A DNA stretch of 41,890 nt from an uncultured Bacteroidales bacterium (GTDB lineage: Bacteria; Bacteroidota; Bacteroidia; Bacteroidales; Bacteroidaceae). This document shows positions 1 through 8,139 of this stretch, in pieces. The DNA is taken from assembly GCA_902787555.1 (NCBI GenBank), contig CADAGO010000029.1:1-41890 (forward strand). Direction: 5' to 3'. Position 1 is the stretch's first letter. Every line of letters starts with the position of its first letter. The position numbers were made by a program, and so were the translations under genes. Under the pieces are notes generated by a model. It did no database searches, had not been told where the DNA came from, and saw only the letters and a program-made list of their open reading frames with translations.

Positions 1-75
1 CATGCCAGAAGAATAGTAATCACGAATGACGGACAACTTGAACTCTTCACTGTACCTTTGATAATTTTTACTCAT
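1..75 (-). CDS. IS transposase OrfA-like, N-terminal fragment (cut by window edge)
   Basis: Reading the minus strand from the ATG at 73-75 gives 25 open codons to the window edge. They contain RYSEEFKLSVIRDYYSSG, which resembles the start of the helix-turn-helix protein (HTH_Tnp_1, OrfA) of IS3-family insertion sequences; that domain binds the element's ends. Only the first 25 residues are visible, so the catalytic OrfB/DDE part and the exact IS group cannot be judged. The sequence upstream (76-233) looks like the terminal part of the same element, because a diverged copy of it occurs at 32557-32690. The start is chosen because the similarity begins at once after the Met. Confidence 0.75.
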   Translation of the reverse strand, partial: MSKNYQRYSEEFKLSVIRDYYSSGM

Positions 76-233
76 AATAGATAAACTTTATTGGGTATTT
101 ATTGTGTCTATCTATATCAGTATAAGTCAGCACGCTTTTTCGTATGTGCTGTTTCAGTATGACCTCAACAGATGTGTCTGTTTTTTCAGCTAATAAAAGG
201 AAAATGTGTCTAGTGAAATCAGTAAAAGTTAGG
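1..233 (-). mobile_element. 5' end of an IS3-like insertion sequence
   Basis: This includes the OrfA start (1-75) and about 160 bp upstream of it. Read on the minus strand from 233 inward, the tip is close to TGATTTCACTAGACAC, followed by more AGACAC blocks (CAGACACATCTGTTGAGG). The same series of blocks recurs at 32557-32690 on the plus strand, which identifies it as an element end rather than host DNA. The exact tip and target duplication cannot be fixed because the other end lies outside the window. Confidence 0.6.
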
Positions 234-429
234 ATGTATGTTGTTGAAACGTAATATCGTTTGCAGATGATGACTTGCGGGTATAAAGCTACGAATTCTT
301 TTCCAGTGATTGATTGGACTCTGCACCTAATGTGTGAAAGTGTGCGTGTTTTGCAGTTGTGATTTGGCGGAAAGTGGGGTGGGTGTGCAGTTATTTGCAC
401 GTAATGGGCGCTAGTTGTGTAGTTTTTTG

Positions 430-437
430 TAACTTTG
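430..437 (+). promoter_or_regulatory. Candidate -7 box of the porin gene
   Basis: TAACTTTG matches the Bacteroidetes -7 consensus TAnnTTTG and lies 25 bp before the ATG at 463. I see no good TTG at the expected -33 spacing, so this is half a promoter. Between the IS end (233) and this box I see nothing else. Confidence 0.55.
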
Positions 438-462
438 CGCCCGTTTTATTAATGAAAGTATA

Positions 463-1809
463 ATGAAGAAAAGATTTATTGCTATGAGCTCCATGTGCCT
501 GATGTGTCAGATTTTGACAACAGAAGTGTGGGCAGGAGACTATTTGACAAACACGAATCAGAGTATTGGTTTTTTGAGAAATCCGTCGCGCGATGGTGCT
601 ATCGACATCGATGGTGTGTACTATAATCCTGCTGGTGTGGGCTTTCTGGATGAGGGCTGGCACTTGCAGTTCAACTGGCAGAGTCCACATCAGAAGCGTG
701 ACTCGCATAGCAGCTATGGGGCTTTGTTCGGGGCGAACTACCTGAATCCCGGTACGCCTCATGCTGATGGTTCTGTAAGTCGATTGTATAAGGGTCGTGT
801 GCATGTGCCTATCCAGCCGTCGCTCTACTTGGCTTACAATAAGAACGATTGGGCTTTCCAGTTTGGTTTCGGCATCGTCGGTGGTGGTGGAACGTGTGAG
901 TTTAAGAAGGGTGTGGGTTCGTTTGAGGCATTAGTAGGTCAGATGGGTATGACGCAGTTGGGTTCTGCCTTTGGAGGTTATAGCATGGATAGCCATCTGA
1001 ATGGTAAGTCGTATTACTTTGGTACTACGCTGGCTGTGGCTCGCAAGCTGAATGAGAAGTTGAGTGTGAGTCTGGGTGTACGTGCCACGTATGCATGGAA
1101 TAACTACGACGGGCAGATTGCTAATATCACTTTCCGTACGACGACAGGTAATATCATCAACGTACCAAACAGCTATGTGCTCGACTGTACGCAGACAGGA
1201 CTGGGTGTGGCTCCGATTATCGGTGTTGACTATAAGGTGAACGACTATGTGAACGTGGCTGCGAAGTATGAGTTCCGCACGCCGATTACCGTGAAGGCTG
1301 ATGCCAGCAATAATGCCGATTTTAACAATATGGCTGCCAATCGTGCTGCCTTTGCCAACTACCTTGACGGGGCAGAGACGCAGGTGGATATGCCTTCGAT
1401 GCTGGCAGTGGGTGTGCAGGTAACTCCTATAGAGAAGTTGCGACTGAACGTAGGCTATCACATGTTCATGGATCGTGACACACGCCAGTGGACCAAGGAC
1501 CTTATGAAAGATACGCATGAGATTACCTTGGGCGCTGCCTACGACCTGACTGACCGCATCGAGGTGAGTGCAGGTTACCAGAAGACAATGTACGACCAGT
1601 CGGAGGCCAACTATTCAGACCTTTCGTTCAACCTCAGCAGCTATTCGTTCGGACTGGGAGTTGGTGTGAAGGTGACTGACCAGGTGAAGTTGAATGCCGC
1701 TTATTTCCAAACGAACTATAAGGACCATACACAGACAACGGCTGTGAGCAACATTGTCTATCACCGTGAGAACCGCGTGTTTGGTGTGGGTGTGGATATT
1801 GATTTCTAA
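463..1809 (+). CDS. OmpP1/FadL/TodX-family outer-membrane transporter
   Basis: This is a 448-residue predicted outer-membrane beta-barrel. In the family, such channels take up hydrophobic compounds such as long-chain fatty acids. The N-terminus is a signal peptide (MKKRFIAMSSMCLMCQ, cleavage probably near VWAG). The mature start carries the family hallmark of polar residues before an NPAG motif (YYNPAGVGFLDEG, near residue 60), and the rest alternates polar and hydrophobic residues, ending in an aromatic residue (VGVDIDF) as expected for BAM-dependent insertion. Length fits the family. It stands alone on the plus strand between the IS end and a bidirectional terminator. The substrate cannot be told from sequence. 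Confidence 0.85.
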   Translation: MKKRFIAMSSMCLMCQILTTEVWAGDYLTNTNQSIGFLRNPSRDGAIDIDGVYYNPAGVGFLDEGWHLQFNWQSPHQKRDSHSSYGALFGANYLNPGTPHADGSVSRLYKGRVHVPIQPSLYLAYNKNDWAFQFGFGIVGGGGTCEFKKGVGSFEALVGQMGMTQLGSAFGGYSMDSHLNGKSYYFGTTLAVARKLNEKLSVSLGVRATYAWNNYDGQIANITFRTTTGNIINVPNSYVLDCTQTGLGVAPIIGVDYKVNDYVNVAAKYEFRTPITVKADASNNADFNNMAANRAAFANYLDGAETQVDMPSMLAVGVQVTPIEKLRLNVGYHMFMDRDTRQWTKDLMKDTHEITLGAAYDLTDRIEVSAGYQKTMYDQSEANYSDLSFNLSSYSFGLGVGVKVTDQVKLNAAYFQTNYKDHTQTTAVSNIVYHRENRVFGVGVDIDF

Positions 1810-1815
1810 AGACAG

Positions 1816-1852
1816 TCCCCCCCTGTGCCCCTCCCTGTGAGGGAGGGGAGTA
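1816..1852. repeat. GC-rich palindromic repeat, intergenic copy
   Basis: This stretch contains CCCCTCCCTGTGAGGGAGGG, a stem of CCCTCCC and GGGAGGG. About 33 bases here (1819-1852) match 5779-5812, inside recG, with only two differences. It therefore belongs to a dispersed repeat family also found inside coding regions. Confidence 0.75.
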
Positions 1853-1872
1853 TAATGAAGGCAGATGTTAAC

Positions 1873-1905
1873 AATAAGCAGCACCTCAATGAGATGCTGC
1901 TTATT
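1873..1905. terminator. Bidirectional terminator between the porin gene and ispD
   Basis: A near-perfect hairpin has arms AATAAGCAGCA (1873-1883) and TGCTGCTTATT (1895-1905) with a further CTC/GAG pairing inside. The outer A/T pairs give a U-rich tail in both directions. It lies between convergent genes ending at 1809 (plus) and 1944 (minus). Confidence 0.8.
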
Positions 1906-1943
1906 AATTCTATCATCCCCCCTGGGGGATAAGATGGGGGCAG

Positions 1944-2624
1944 TTAGAGGTCTTCCTTTGTTGTTATTTTTATATTCTCTCTGTTGCCTTCGACCAGTGT
2001 GATGGTGTGCCCCAATGCTTCGACTACAGAGGCATCGTCGGTAAAAGAGGGCGTGAACTGCTGCTCATAGGCCCGACGGAGCAGGTCGGCTTGGAACACC
2101 TGTGGGGTCTGCACCAGTTTATAGTCTTGACGCGGTACGGTGTGACTGCCATCGGGGGTAATGTGGCGCAAAGTTTCGAACACATCGACTACCGGGATGG
2201 CTGCACCGTTGGCAGCAGCTGCTTCGTAGCAACGCTGAATGACTTCGGTGGCTACATAGGGCCGCACCCCATCGTGCACACCAATGAGAGAGCAGCGGGG
2301 ATGGACGCAGGCCAAACCATTCTTCACGGAGTGGAACCGCTCCTTGCCACCATCAGCGATGGTGATGGGAATGTCGAACCCATACTGCTGGCATAGTCCG
2401 TTCCAATAGTCGTGTTGGTCTTTTGGCAAGACTACCACCAGCTGTATCGTAGAGTCGAAGTTGTGGAACCGCTCGATTGTATGCATCAGGATGGGTTTGC
2501 CATCCACCACTATGAATTGCTTGGGGATGTTGCCTCCCATGCGCAGTCCCTTTCCGCCTGCCACGATGATAACTGCAAGCCCCTTCCGACTCCCCCAAGG
2601 GGGAGAGATATTTAATGAGCTCAT
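1944..2624 (-). CDS. ispD: 2-C-methyl-D-erythritol 4-phosphate cytidylyltransferase
   Basis: IspD joins CTP and MEP to make CDP-ME in the non-mevalonate isoprenoid pathway (cytosol). The nucleotide-binding start [16 protein letters not shown] is at about residues 22-37, followed by the family segments GVHDGVRPY and QTPQVFQ; the 226-residue length is normal. The first 15 residues ([15 protein letters not shown]) are not family sequence. They are translated from a GC-rich palindrome (CTCCCCCAAGGGGGAG) and its flank. No ATG lies between that stretch and the conserved LAVIIVAGG, so translation must begin in or before the repeat. It follows the DJ-1 gene by 23 nt and is probably co-transcribed with it. 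Confidence 0.93.
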   Translation of the reverse strand: MSSLNISPPWGSRKGLAVIIVAGGKGLRMGGNIPKQFIVVDGKPILMHTIERFHNFDSTIQLVVVLPKDQHDYWNGLCQQYGFDIPITIADGGKERFHSVKNGLACVHPRCSLIGVHDGVRPYVATEVIQRCYEAAAANGAAIPVVDVFETLRHITPDGSHTVPRQDYKLVQTPQVFQADLLRRAYEQQFTPSFTDDASVVEALGHTITLVEGNRENIKITTKEDL

Positions 2625-2647
2625 AATTATGAATTATACATTATGAA

Positions 2648-3199
2648 TTAATAAGGCCACACCATTCCGGCTTTTACTTTTTCACAAGCTTCGGGACCTA
2701 AGAGATAGTCCACGATGGCATAGCCGAAGTCGAGGGCTGCACCCGGACCATGTCCTGTGATGAACTGTCCGTCGGTCACAGCTGCCTGGTCGGTGATGAT
2801 GGCTCCCCACTGTGCGTCCTCGCATCCTGGATAGCATGTGGCTTTGACACCACGAAGGAGTCCCAGACGTCCATAGACGAGTGGAGCGGCGCAGATAGCT
2901 GCCAGCGGTGTGCCAGCCTTGTAGTGTTGCATGATGACCTCTTGCAGCGGTGCATACTCGCTGAGGTTGGTGCTTCCTGGCATTCCGCCCGGCATGACCA
3001 ACATCGCAGCATCGCTGAAGTCAGCTTCTTCAAACAGCATATCAGCCTTGACGGTTACACCCAGTGCACTCTCCACCAACAGATTACCAGTGATGGATAC
3101 AGTCTTGATGGTCAGTCCTGCCTTGCGGCAAACGGTGACTGGCGCGATTGCCTCGGTTTCCTGGAAACCTGTGGCAAGAAATAGATAGATCGGTTTCAT
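2648..3199 (-). CDS. DJ-1/PfpI family protein (DJ-1 subfamily)
   Basis: A 183-residue single-domain protein of the DJ-1/ThiJ/PfpI superfamily. Members are glyoxalase/deglycase-like or redox-sensing enzymes, usually cytosolic. The nucleophile-elbow cysteine is seen in AAICAAP (near residue 104), with an upstream acidic residue (FQETEA) and the VMPGGMPGS motif typical of the DJ-1 group rather than the PfpI protease group. Length is normal. A -7 box (3204-3211) lies only a few bases before the ATG, so the mRNA may have almost no leader. It is first in a two-gene unit with ispD. Which aldehyde or target it acts on cannot be read from the sequence. Confidence 0.88.
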   Translation of the reverse strand: MKPIYLFLATGFQETEAIAPVTVCRKAGLTIKTVSITGNLLVESALGVTVKADMLFEEADFSDAAMLVMPGGMPGSTNLSEYAPLQEVIMQHYKAGTPLAAICAAPLVYGRLGLLRGVKATCYPGCEDAQWGAIITDQAAVTDGQFITGHGPGAALDFGYAIVDYLLGPEACEKVKAGMVWPY

Positions 3200-3203
3200 G
3201 TTG

Positions 3204-3211
3204 CAAATATA
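3204..3211 (-). promoter_or_regulatory. -7 box of the DJ-1/ispD unit, close to the start codon
   Basis: Minus-strand TATATTTG fits TAnnTTTG exactly. It ends 4 bp before the ATG at 3199, which implies a leaderless or near-leaderless transcript if used. No clear -33 element is visible. Confidence 0.45.
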
Positions 3212-3306
3212 ATCATTTAATTATAAAGTCCGTACGTTTTCTTTCTACCAAATAGCAAATCCATAGGAAATGAATGGTAGGGGCGCAGATTCAGGGGATG
3301 TGAAGG

Positions 3307-4866
3307 TCAACGTAGCATGCAGGGATGAGTTGCAGCAATTACGGCATCGTAGCCGTAGGGATCGGACCAATACTCCACCGCGCCAGACTCAGGATTAGGA
3401 TAGGCAGTGTAGTAGATGATGTAGAGGGGTAGGGAGGGAGTGACGGTTTGTTGCCTTATCAGACGTAGCGGACGGGGGTCGTCACGATGTTCCTCGAGAT
3501 ACTGCATGCCCTGTTCCGTTATGGGTTTGATGTCCATTGATATTCGCAGTCGGTCTGCGTCCCATTCCTCTAAGTCGGGAAGGGCAAAGAGGGCAAGGTC
3601 GAATGGTTTCTGTACTCGTATGCATCCATGAGACAATGCTCGTTGGGCAAGGTCGAATGCTCCACGATTGCTGGTGTCGTGCAGATAGACTGAGAAGTTG
3701 TTGGGGAATCGGAATACGATACGTCCCAGGGAGTTGCCGGCACCGCCTCGTTGCCCTACTCGTAATGTGCCCGACTGCAACTGGCTCATGCTGACATGTG
3801 CAGGATTGAGCGTGTCGCCCGAATTCAAGTTGACGATGTAGTAGCGGTTGCGGGCAAAATAGGCAGAATCGCCGGCATGAATAGACACTTCGTTCTTGAT
3901 GATATTGGGCGTGATAATCCAATCGGGATTGACGTCAATGCGTGAGATGCCGCTTGCCAACAGAGGGGTCTTTGTGCTTTTTTTCCCGAAGCAGATGCGC
4001 ATATTGATGATGGTATCGGGACACATTGCCCATAACTGTTGGGCAGGCAGGTTGACAAGTACTCTCCGTTCGTCGGCTTGTGGCTTTTTGAGCTGCCAAC
4101 GACAGCGTTCCATATTGATTGCCAGTTTATGTCGTTCTGCAACATCGGTAGATGCTGAAAGTCGGTCTTGCAGCTTCAAATATACGGAATCGTTGGGTGA
4201 CGACTGACGCAAATAGTCCATTCGTTCGTCGGATGTCAGATGGCGGATGGCCTCTTCGTAATCGGGAGTTTTCACTTCATAATCGAATAGTCGTGTATAA
4301 CTGTGTAACTCCTCATTGAAATCTAACTGATTCAGTAGCTTGTCAGGATTGACGAACCCATAGCGCTGTCCGATGGCATAGCACACATAGGCCTGCGATA
4401 GGTTGTAGTCAAGGCGTGGCAGCAGGGTGTTGATGTCAATGCCGAGTGAATCGAATGCCAGCGTGTGAATGACGTTGAGGTCTTGGGCAATCTCAGCCAG
4501 GTGGAACGCAGCTGTGTCGAGACCTGCTAACGGAATCTCATGTCGCAATTGGGTCAGCAATGCATCCGCATCGCTATCTACTCCCATTCGCGTGATCCAC
4601 AGCATGGGCTGTCCTGTGTCTATTTTCCCTTTGTAGTACTGGTGGACAACTGTTCGTGTGTTATTTTGTAGTTTGTCCTCGTTCAGTATATGGTTGAGTT
4701 GTTCGTTCAGTTGCAACGAGTCAATGCGATAAACATACTCTCCAAAGGCTGATAATTCAGCCTCAGTAGGTCCAAAGATGCTCGTACATGCTGAGAGCAG
4801 CATGATGGTGAGTGCACCAATGAGGGTGGGGCGTCTTGTTTTTCCTTGTAGATTGGATATCGGCAT
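3307..4866 (-). CDS. L,D-transpeptidase lipoprotein (YcbB-like)
   Basis: A 519-residue predicted lipoprotein. L,D-transpeptidases make 3-3 peptidoglycan crosslinks or attach proteins to the wall in the periplasm. The N-terminus has a lipoprotein signal with lipobox (TIMLLSACTS, Cys near residue 26). The catalytic YkuD motif SHGCIRVQKPF is at about residues 410-420 with the nucleophilic Cys, preceded by the conserved YLHDTSNRGAF. The long N-terminal part and the late catalytic domain fit the YcbB/LdtD type. The start at 4866 is chosen because the signal peptide begins there. The open frame continues upstream, through a 45-bp tandem repeat and into recG antisense-frame sequence, but that part has no protein-like features. 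It lies 55 bp after recG and is probably in the same operon. Confidence 0.88.
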   Translation of the reverse strand: MPISNLQGKTRRPTLIGALTIMLLSACTSIFGPTEAELSAFGEYVYRIDSLQLNEQLNHILNEDKLQNNTRTVVHQYYKGKIDTGQPMLWITRMGVDSDADALLTQLRHEIPLAGLDTAAFHLAEIAQDLNVIHTLAFDSLGIDINTLLPRLDYNLSQAYVCYAIGQRYGFVNPDKLLNQLDFNEELHSYTRLFDYEVKTPDYEEAIRHLTSDERMDYLRQSSPNDSVYLKLQDRLSASTDVAERHKLAINMERCRWQLKKPQADERRVLVNLPAQQLWAMCPDTIINMRICFGKKSTKTPLLASGISRIDVNPDWIITPNIIKNEVSIHAGDSAYFARNRYYIVNLNSGDTLNPAHVSMSQLQSGTLRVGQRGGAGNSLGRIVFRFPNNFSVYLHDTSNRGAFDLAQRALSHGCIRVQKPFDLALFALPDLEEWDADRLRISMDIKPITEQGMQYLEEHRDDPRPLRLIRQQTVTPSLPLYIIYYTAYPNPESGAVEYWSDPYGYDAVIAATHPCMLR

Positions 4867-4870
4867 TGGA

Positions 4871-4915
4871 GAATTGAAGGATTGAGAATTGAAGGATTGA
4901 GAATTGAAGGATTGG
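4871..4915. repeat. Three tandem copies of a 15-bp unit
   Basis: GAATTGAAGGATTGA is repeated at 4871-4885, 4886-4900 and 4901-4915 (last base differs). It fills most of the gap between the recG stop and the L,D-transpeptidase start. As 15 is a multiple of 3 it leaves the transpeptidase frame open upstream of the ATG. Confidence 0.95.
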
Positions 4916-4921
4916 AAACTC

Positions 4922-7135
4922 TTAGGAGATAGCTCCCCAATTGATATTCGTTCGTCGCAGTTCCTGAAGACGTCGCCAGAGGATGTCGTTTTCAGGATTT
5001 CGCTCGTCGGGGTCACCATCGAGGATGGTGGTAGCCGCTTCACGTGCAAGAGTAAGGATTTGTCCGTCGGAGCCGAGGTTGGCAATCTTGAGGTCGAAAG
5101 CCATACCGCTCTGCTGGGTACCTTCGAGGTCGCCAGGACCACGTAGGCGCAGGTCAGCTTCTGCAATTTCGAACCCGTCAGTGGAATCGACCATAATCTG
5201 GATGCGCTTGCGGGTCTCACTGCTTATCTCGTAGTTGGTGACGAGGATGCAGTAGGACTGGTCGGCACCGCGACCCACACGTCCGCGCAGCTGATGTAAC
5301 TGACTGAGGCCGAACCGTTCGGCATTCTCGATGACCATTACGCTGGCATTAGGTACGTTTACACCCACTTCGATGACAGTGGTGGCGACGAGTATCTGAG
5401 TCTCTCCATTGGCAAAACGCTGCATCTCGGCATCTTTCTCGGCAGGCTTCATCTTGCCATGGACCTTTCCCACCTTGTAGTCGGGGAAATGTCGGCATAC
5501 CTGTACATAGCCATCCTCAAGGTTCTTGAGGTCCATCTTCTCGCTTTCCTGGATGAGGGGATATACGATATAGACCTGACGGCCCTGTTCCATCTCCATC
5601 CGTACCTTGCGGTAGATGTTATCGCGATAGCTGTCGTACATGTGGACGGTATAGATGGGTTTGCGACCAGGTGGCAGTTCGTCGATGACGCTGACATCTA
5701 GATCACCGTATAGAGTCATCGCTAGGGTACGAGGGATAGGAGTGGCAGTCATGACGAGTACATGTGGAAATAGACCCACCCCCTGTGCCCCTCCCTGCGA
5801 GGGCGGGGAGTAGTTACTCGAGGATGTAAACGATTGATGGTGACCACTCCCCTCCATTACAGGGATGGGTATGGGGGTGGGTCCACTTTTATCCCATAAT
5901 TTCGCACGTTGTGCCACACCAAAGCGGTGCTGTTCATCAATAACAGCCAGACCTAAACGCATAAACACCACATTGTCCTCAATGACGGCATGGGTGCCGA
6001 CAAGGATGTGTATGCTACCGTTCTTCAAATCGCGAAGGATGGTTTCGCGCTTCTTCCCCTTCACGCTGCCTGTAAGCAGTTCTACACGTATGGGCATATC
6101 GCCGAGGAACTGACGGAGTGTTTGCAGGTGTTGCTCTGCGAGGATTTCTGTAGGCGCCATGATACATGCCTGGCAATGGTTGTCGATGGCAATGAGGGCA
6201 CTCATCAGTGCAACGAGTGTCTTGCCCGATCCAACGTCGCCTTGTAGCAGGCGGTTCATCTGACGCCCCGAGCCCATGTCTTTGCGTATCTCCTTCAGCA
6301 CCCGCTTCTGTGCACCTGTCAGTTCGAAAGGCAGGTGGTTGTGGTAGAAACCGTTGAAAGCATCACCAATCTTAGGGAATACGATGCCACGATACTTGCG
6401 CATACGATCGCGAGCATAGCGCAGGATGTTGAGTTGAACATAGAAGAGTTCCTCGAATTTCAGTCGAACCTGTGCTTTGCGCAGTAGTTCTGCCGACTGG
6501 GGGAAATGGATGTTGCGGATAGCTTCATTGTAGGAAATGAGGTGGTAATGCTCTATTAGATAGCGGTTGAGCGTCTCAGGGAATGGCTCGTCGAACAACT
6601 CGAGGAGTTTGCTGGTGAGTTTGGCCATCGCCCCTGAGTTCAGTCCCGACCGTTTCATCTTCTCCGATGTATTGTAACTGGGCACATAGCGATTGCGGCT
6701 TTCACCGTCGAAAGGACGAGAGGGGTCAACCTTCTCGATTTCCGGATGAGCTATGTTGAGTCTGCCTCCATAGACTGTAGGTTTGCCAAACACAACGTAG
6801 GGTACGTTGAAGTCATAGTTCTTGAGTGCATACTTGAAGCCTTGAAACCATACTAGCTCGATGGCACCTGTATCGTCTACCAATCGGGCAACAAGGCGTT
6901 TGCCACGCCCTTCGCCCACTACATCGGCTGAAAGAATCTGACCCATGACCTGGACATAAGGCATCGAGGCATTTATCTCGCGAATCTTGTAGATGTGAGT
7001 CTTGTCGACATACTTATAGGGATAGTAAGTCAGCAAGTCACCCACTGTGCAAATGCCAAGTTCCTTGTTGAGCAGGTCGGCACGAGCCGGCCCCACTCCT
7101 TGTAGATACTTTATGTCCTGTGATCGCTGAATCAT
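4922..7135 (-). CDS. recG: ATP-dependent DNA helicase RecG, with a repeat-derived insertion
   Basis: RecG reverses stalled forks and branch-migrates recombination junctions. The 737-residue protein shows the wedge/OB domain first (DIKYLQGVGPARADLL from about residue 6), Walker A GDVGSGKT, Walker B DEQHRFG, motif MTATPIPRT, and the RecG/Mfd-type QLRGRVGRG. The start at 7135 is set by family alignment and by a 4-bp ATGA overlap with the upstream gene's stop. An insertion of about 42 residues (roughly 414-456; 5768-5893), rich in P, S and G, lies between AKLWDK and PHVLVMTATP, normally a very short loop. Its DNA is the same GC-rich palindromic repeat seen at 1816-1852. The helicase motifs are intact, so the gene is probably functional. 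Confidence 0.95.
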   Translation of the reverse strand: MIQRSQDIKYLQGVGPARADLLNKELGICTVGDLLTYYPYKYVDKTHIYKIREINASMPYVQVMGQILSADVVGEGRGKRLVARLVDDTGAIELVWFQGFKYALKNYDFNVPYVVFGKPTVYGGRLNIAHPEIEKVDPSRPFDGESRNRYVPSYNTSEKMKRSGLNSGAMAKLTSKLLELFDEPFPETLNRYLIEHYHLISYNEAIRNIHFPQSAELLRKAQVRLKFEELFYVQLNILRYARDRMRKYRGIVFPKIGDAFNGFYHNHLPFELTGAQKRVLKEIRKDMGSGRQMNRLLQGDVGSGKTLVALMSALIAIDNHCQACIMAPTEILAEQHLQTLRQFLGDMPIRVELLTGSVKGKKRETILRDLKNGSIHILVGTHAVIEDNVVFMRLGLAVIDEQHRFGVAQRAKLWDKSGPTPIPIPVMEGSGHHQSFTSSSNYSPPSQGGAQGVGLFPHVLVMTATPIPRTLAMTLYGDLDVSVIDELPPGRKPIYTVHMYDSYRDNIYRKVRMEMEQGRQVYIVYPLIQESEKMDLKNLEDGYVQVCRHFPDYKVGKVHGKMKPAEKDAEMQRFANGETQILVATTVIEVGVNVPNASVMVIENAERFGLSQLHQLRGRVGRGADQSYCILVTNYEISSETRKRIQIMVDSTDGFEIAEADLRLRGPGDLEGTQQSGMAFDLKIANLGSDGQILTLAREAATTILDGDPDERNPENDILWRRLQELRRTNINWGAIS
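5768..5893. repeat. GC-rich palindromic repeats inserted in frame in recG
   Basis: Two related blocks, 5779-5812 (CCCCTCCCTGCGAGGGCGGG) and an inverted one ending near 5883 (ACAGGGATGGGTATGGGGGT), enclose a spacer. The first block is nearly identical to the intergenic copy at 1819-1852. There are no stops in the recG frame. Confidence 0.8.
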
Positions 7136-7980
7136 TGGAAAATGAAGGTTATAGTGCCTGTGAGAGTGATGGGTGACGAGAGAGGTTGCCACGCTGTGAT
7201 ATAGTTGCTTTCGACAGCCTTACCACCGGTAGCGTTGTTGGTGGCGAGAGTCACATGAGGCATTCGGTTGATACTTGGCACCTTTTTGTTGTTGACTTTC
7301 ACAGCAAATGCTTTGTCGGAATGTCCATATTCTGTTGCCTGTATGGTATAGGATTTCCCTTCATGGCGTTCTGCCCATCGTTGCAGCTTTGGTGTGATAT
7401 TAGTGTGGTGGGCAATCGTCATGTGGTGGCAATACACGGTGTTGTCGTTCCAAGGCATGTTATTGCTGGCAAACGCTTTCAAGGTGTTGCTTGAGAGTTC
7501 GTCGAGCACCAAGGCAACATACGATAGTTGGCGTTGCTCTACTGCAGTCCATTCACCGGCATAAGAGCAAGCCTGTGCATTGCTGGGATAGACTGTGATA
7601 TAAGCTTTGTGGTTGGGGTAGGCAGTAATGGTAAAGCGATGGTCAACGATGCCGTGTTTCACACTGAACGTTACTATTGTTGCCTCTCCCTTCTTGTCCT
7701 TACTTACTTTCAACTTGTCGTACAGATGTTCGAACCGCAATCCGTCGTAGTTGAACGAAGGTACGTAGGCCTCGCCCAGATATGGCATGCAGACCAACGC
7801 AGAATCGTTGCGCAAGGTCAATGAGAAATCGTTAAGTCCATAACTGGCACCATAGGACAAAGGGAACATGTCCTTAACTTCAACATGGAAAGCCTTTGGA
7901 GTGAACGCTTTAGGGCTCTGTGCCCATCCCAATGTGATGGACAATGCCCAGATTAGAATGGAATAAACGGCCTGTCTCAT
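7132..7980 (-). CDS. Secreted DUF4251 domain fused to a 2H phosphoesterase-like domain
   Basis: A 282-residue protein with a type I signal peptide (MRQAVYSILIWALSITLGWA). Residues of roughly 25-140 match the DUF4251 pattern (LRNDSALVCMPYLGEAY, then KVSKDKKGEATIVTFSVKHG and YPNHKAYITVYPSN). From about residue 150 a second domain begins YVALVLDE and carries two HxTh motifs about 65 residues apart, HHMTI and PHVTL. This is the signature of 2H/LigT-like phosphoesterases, which act on cyclic phosphates or 2'-5' RNA bonds. The start at 7980 is chosen for the signal peptide. Its stop overlaps the recG start by 4 bp (ATGA), so it heads a recG operon. Both domain calls are by motif; the enzyme activity and a periplasmic location are inferred. 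Confidence 0.7.
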   Translation of the reverse strand: MRQAVYSILIWALSITLGWAQSPKAFTPKAFHVEVKDMFPLSYGASYGLNDFSLTLRNDSALVCMPYLGEAYVPSFNYDGLRFEHLYDKLKVSKDKKGEATIVTFSVKHGIVDHRFTITAYPNHKAYITVYPSNAQACSYAGEWTAVEQRQLSYVALVLDELSSNTLKAFASNNMPWNDNTVYCHHMTIAHHTNITPKLQRWAERHEGKSYTIQATEYGHSDKAFAVKVNNKKVPSINRMPHVTLATNNATGGKAVESNYITAWQPLSSPITLTGTITFIFQ

Positions 7981-8004
7981 AATGTTATTGGTTATTTGTA
8001 CCTG

Positions 8005-8035
8005 CAAAGTAACAAAAAATAATCGAAACAACCAA
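8005..8035 (-). promoter_or_regulatory. Promoter of the DUF4251-2H/recG/L,D-transpeptidase unit
   Basis: Minus-strand TTG (8033-8035), a 20-bp gap, then TTACTTTG (8005-8012), which matches TAnnTTTG at 7 of 8 positions. It is 24 bp before the ATG at 7980. Confidence 0.55.
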
Positions 8036-8051
8036 GAAAAACAGCGAGAAG

Positions 8052-8087
8052 ATAAAAAAAGTGTGCCGAGACCAGCTCGACACACTC
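8052..8087 (-). terminator. Rho-independent terminator of gdhA
   Basis: On the minus strand AGTGTG-t-CGAG pairs with CTCG-g-CACACT, followed by seven T residues (8054-8060). It lies about 55 bp past the gdhA stop and separates gdhA from the next operon. Confidence 0.85.
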
Positions 8088-8139
8088 CCGAATTGTCGTG
8101 TTTTAAAACTTATTATTAACCAGATATGAAATCAATCGA

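Noticed and set aside
68-400. 110-codon minus-strand ORF over the IS end
   Set aside because: It runs over the IS terminal repeats and the porin promoter, lacks protein-like composition and would overlap the transposase start in another frame.
1816-1852. Terminator for the porin gene
   Set aside because: The stem could stop transcription, but the same sequence occurs inside recG where it cannot be a terminator. The hairpin at 1873-1905 is a better candidate.
4867-5220. 118 extra codons upstream of the L,D-transpeptidase start, in frame
   Set aside because: They lie inside recG in another frame and in the 15-bp tandem repeat. The lipoprotein signal begins at 4866, so this is open by chance.
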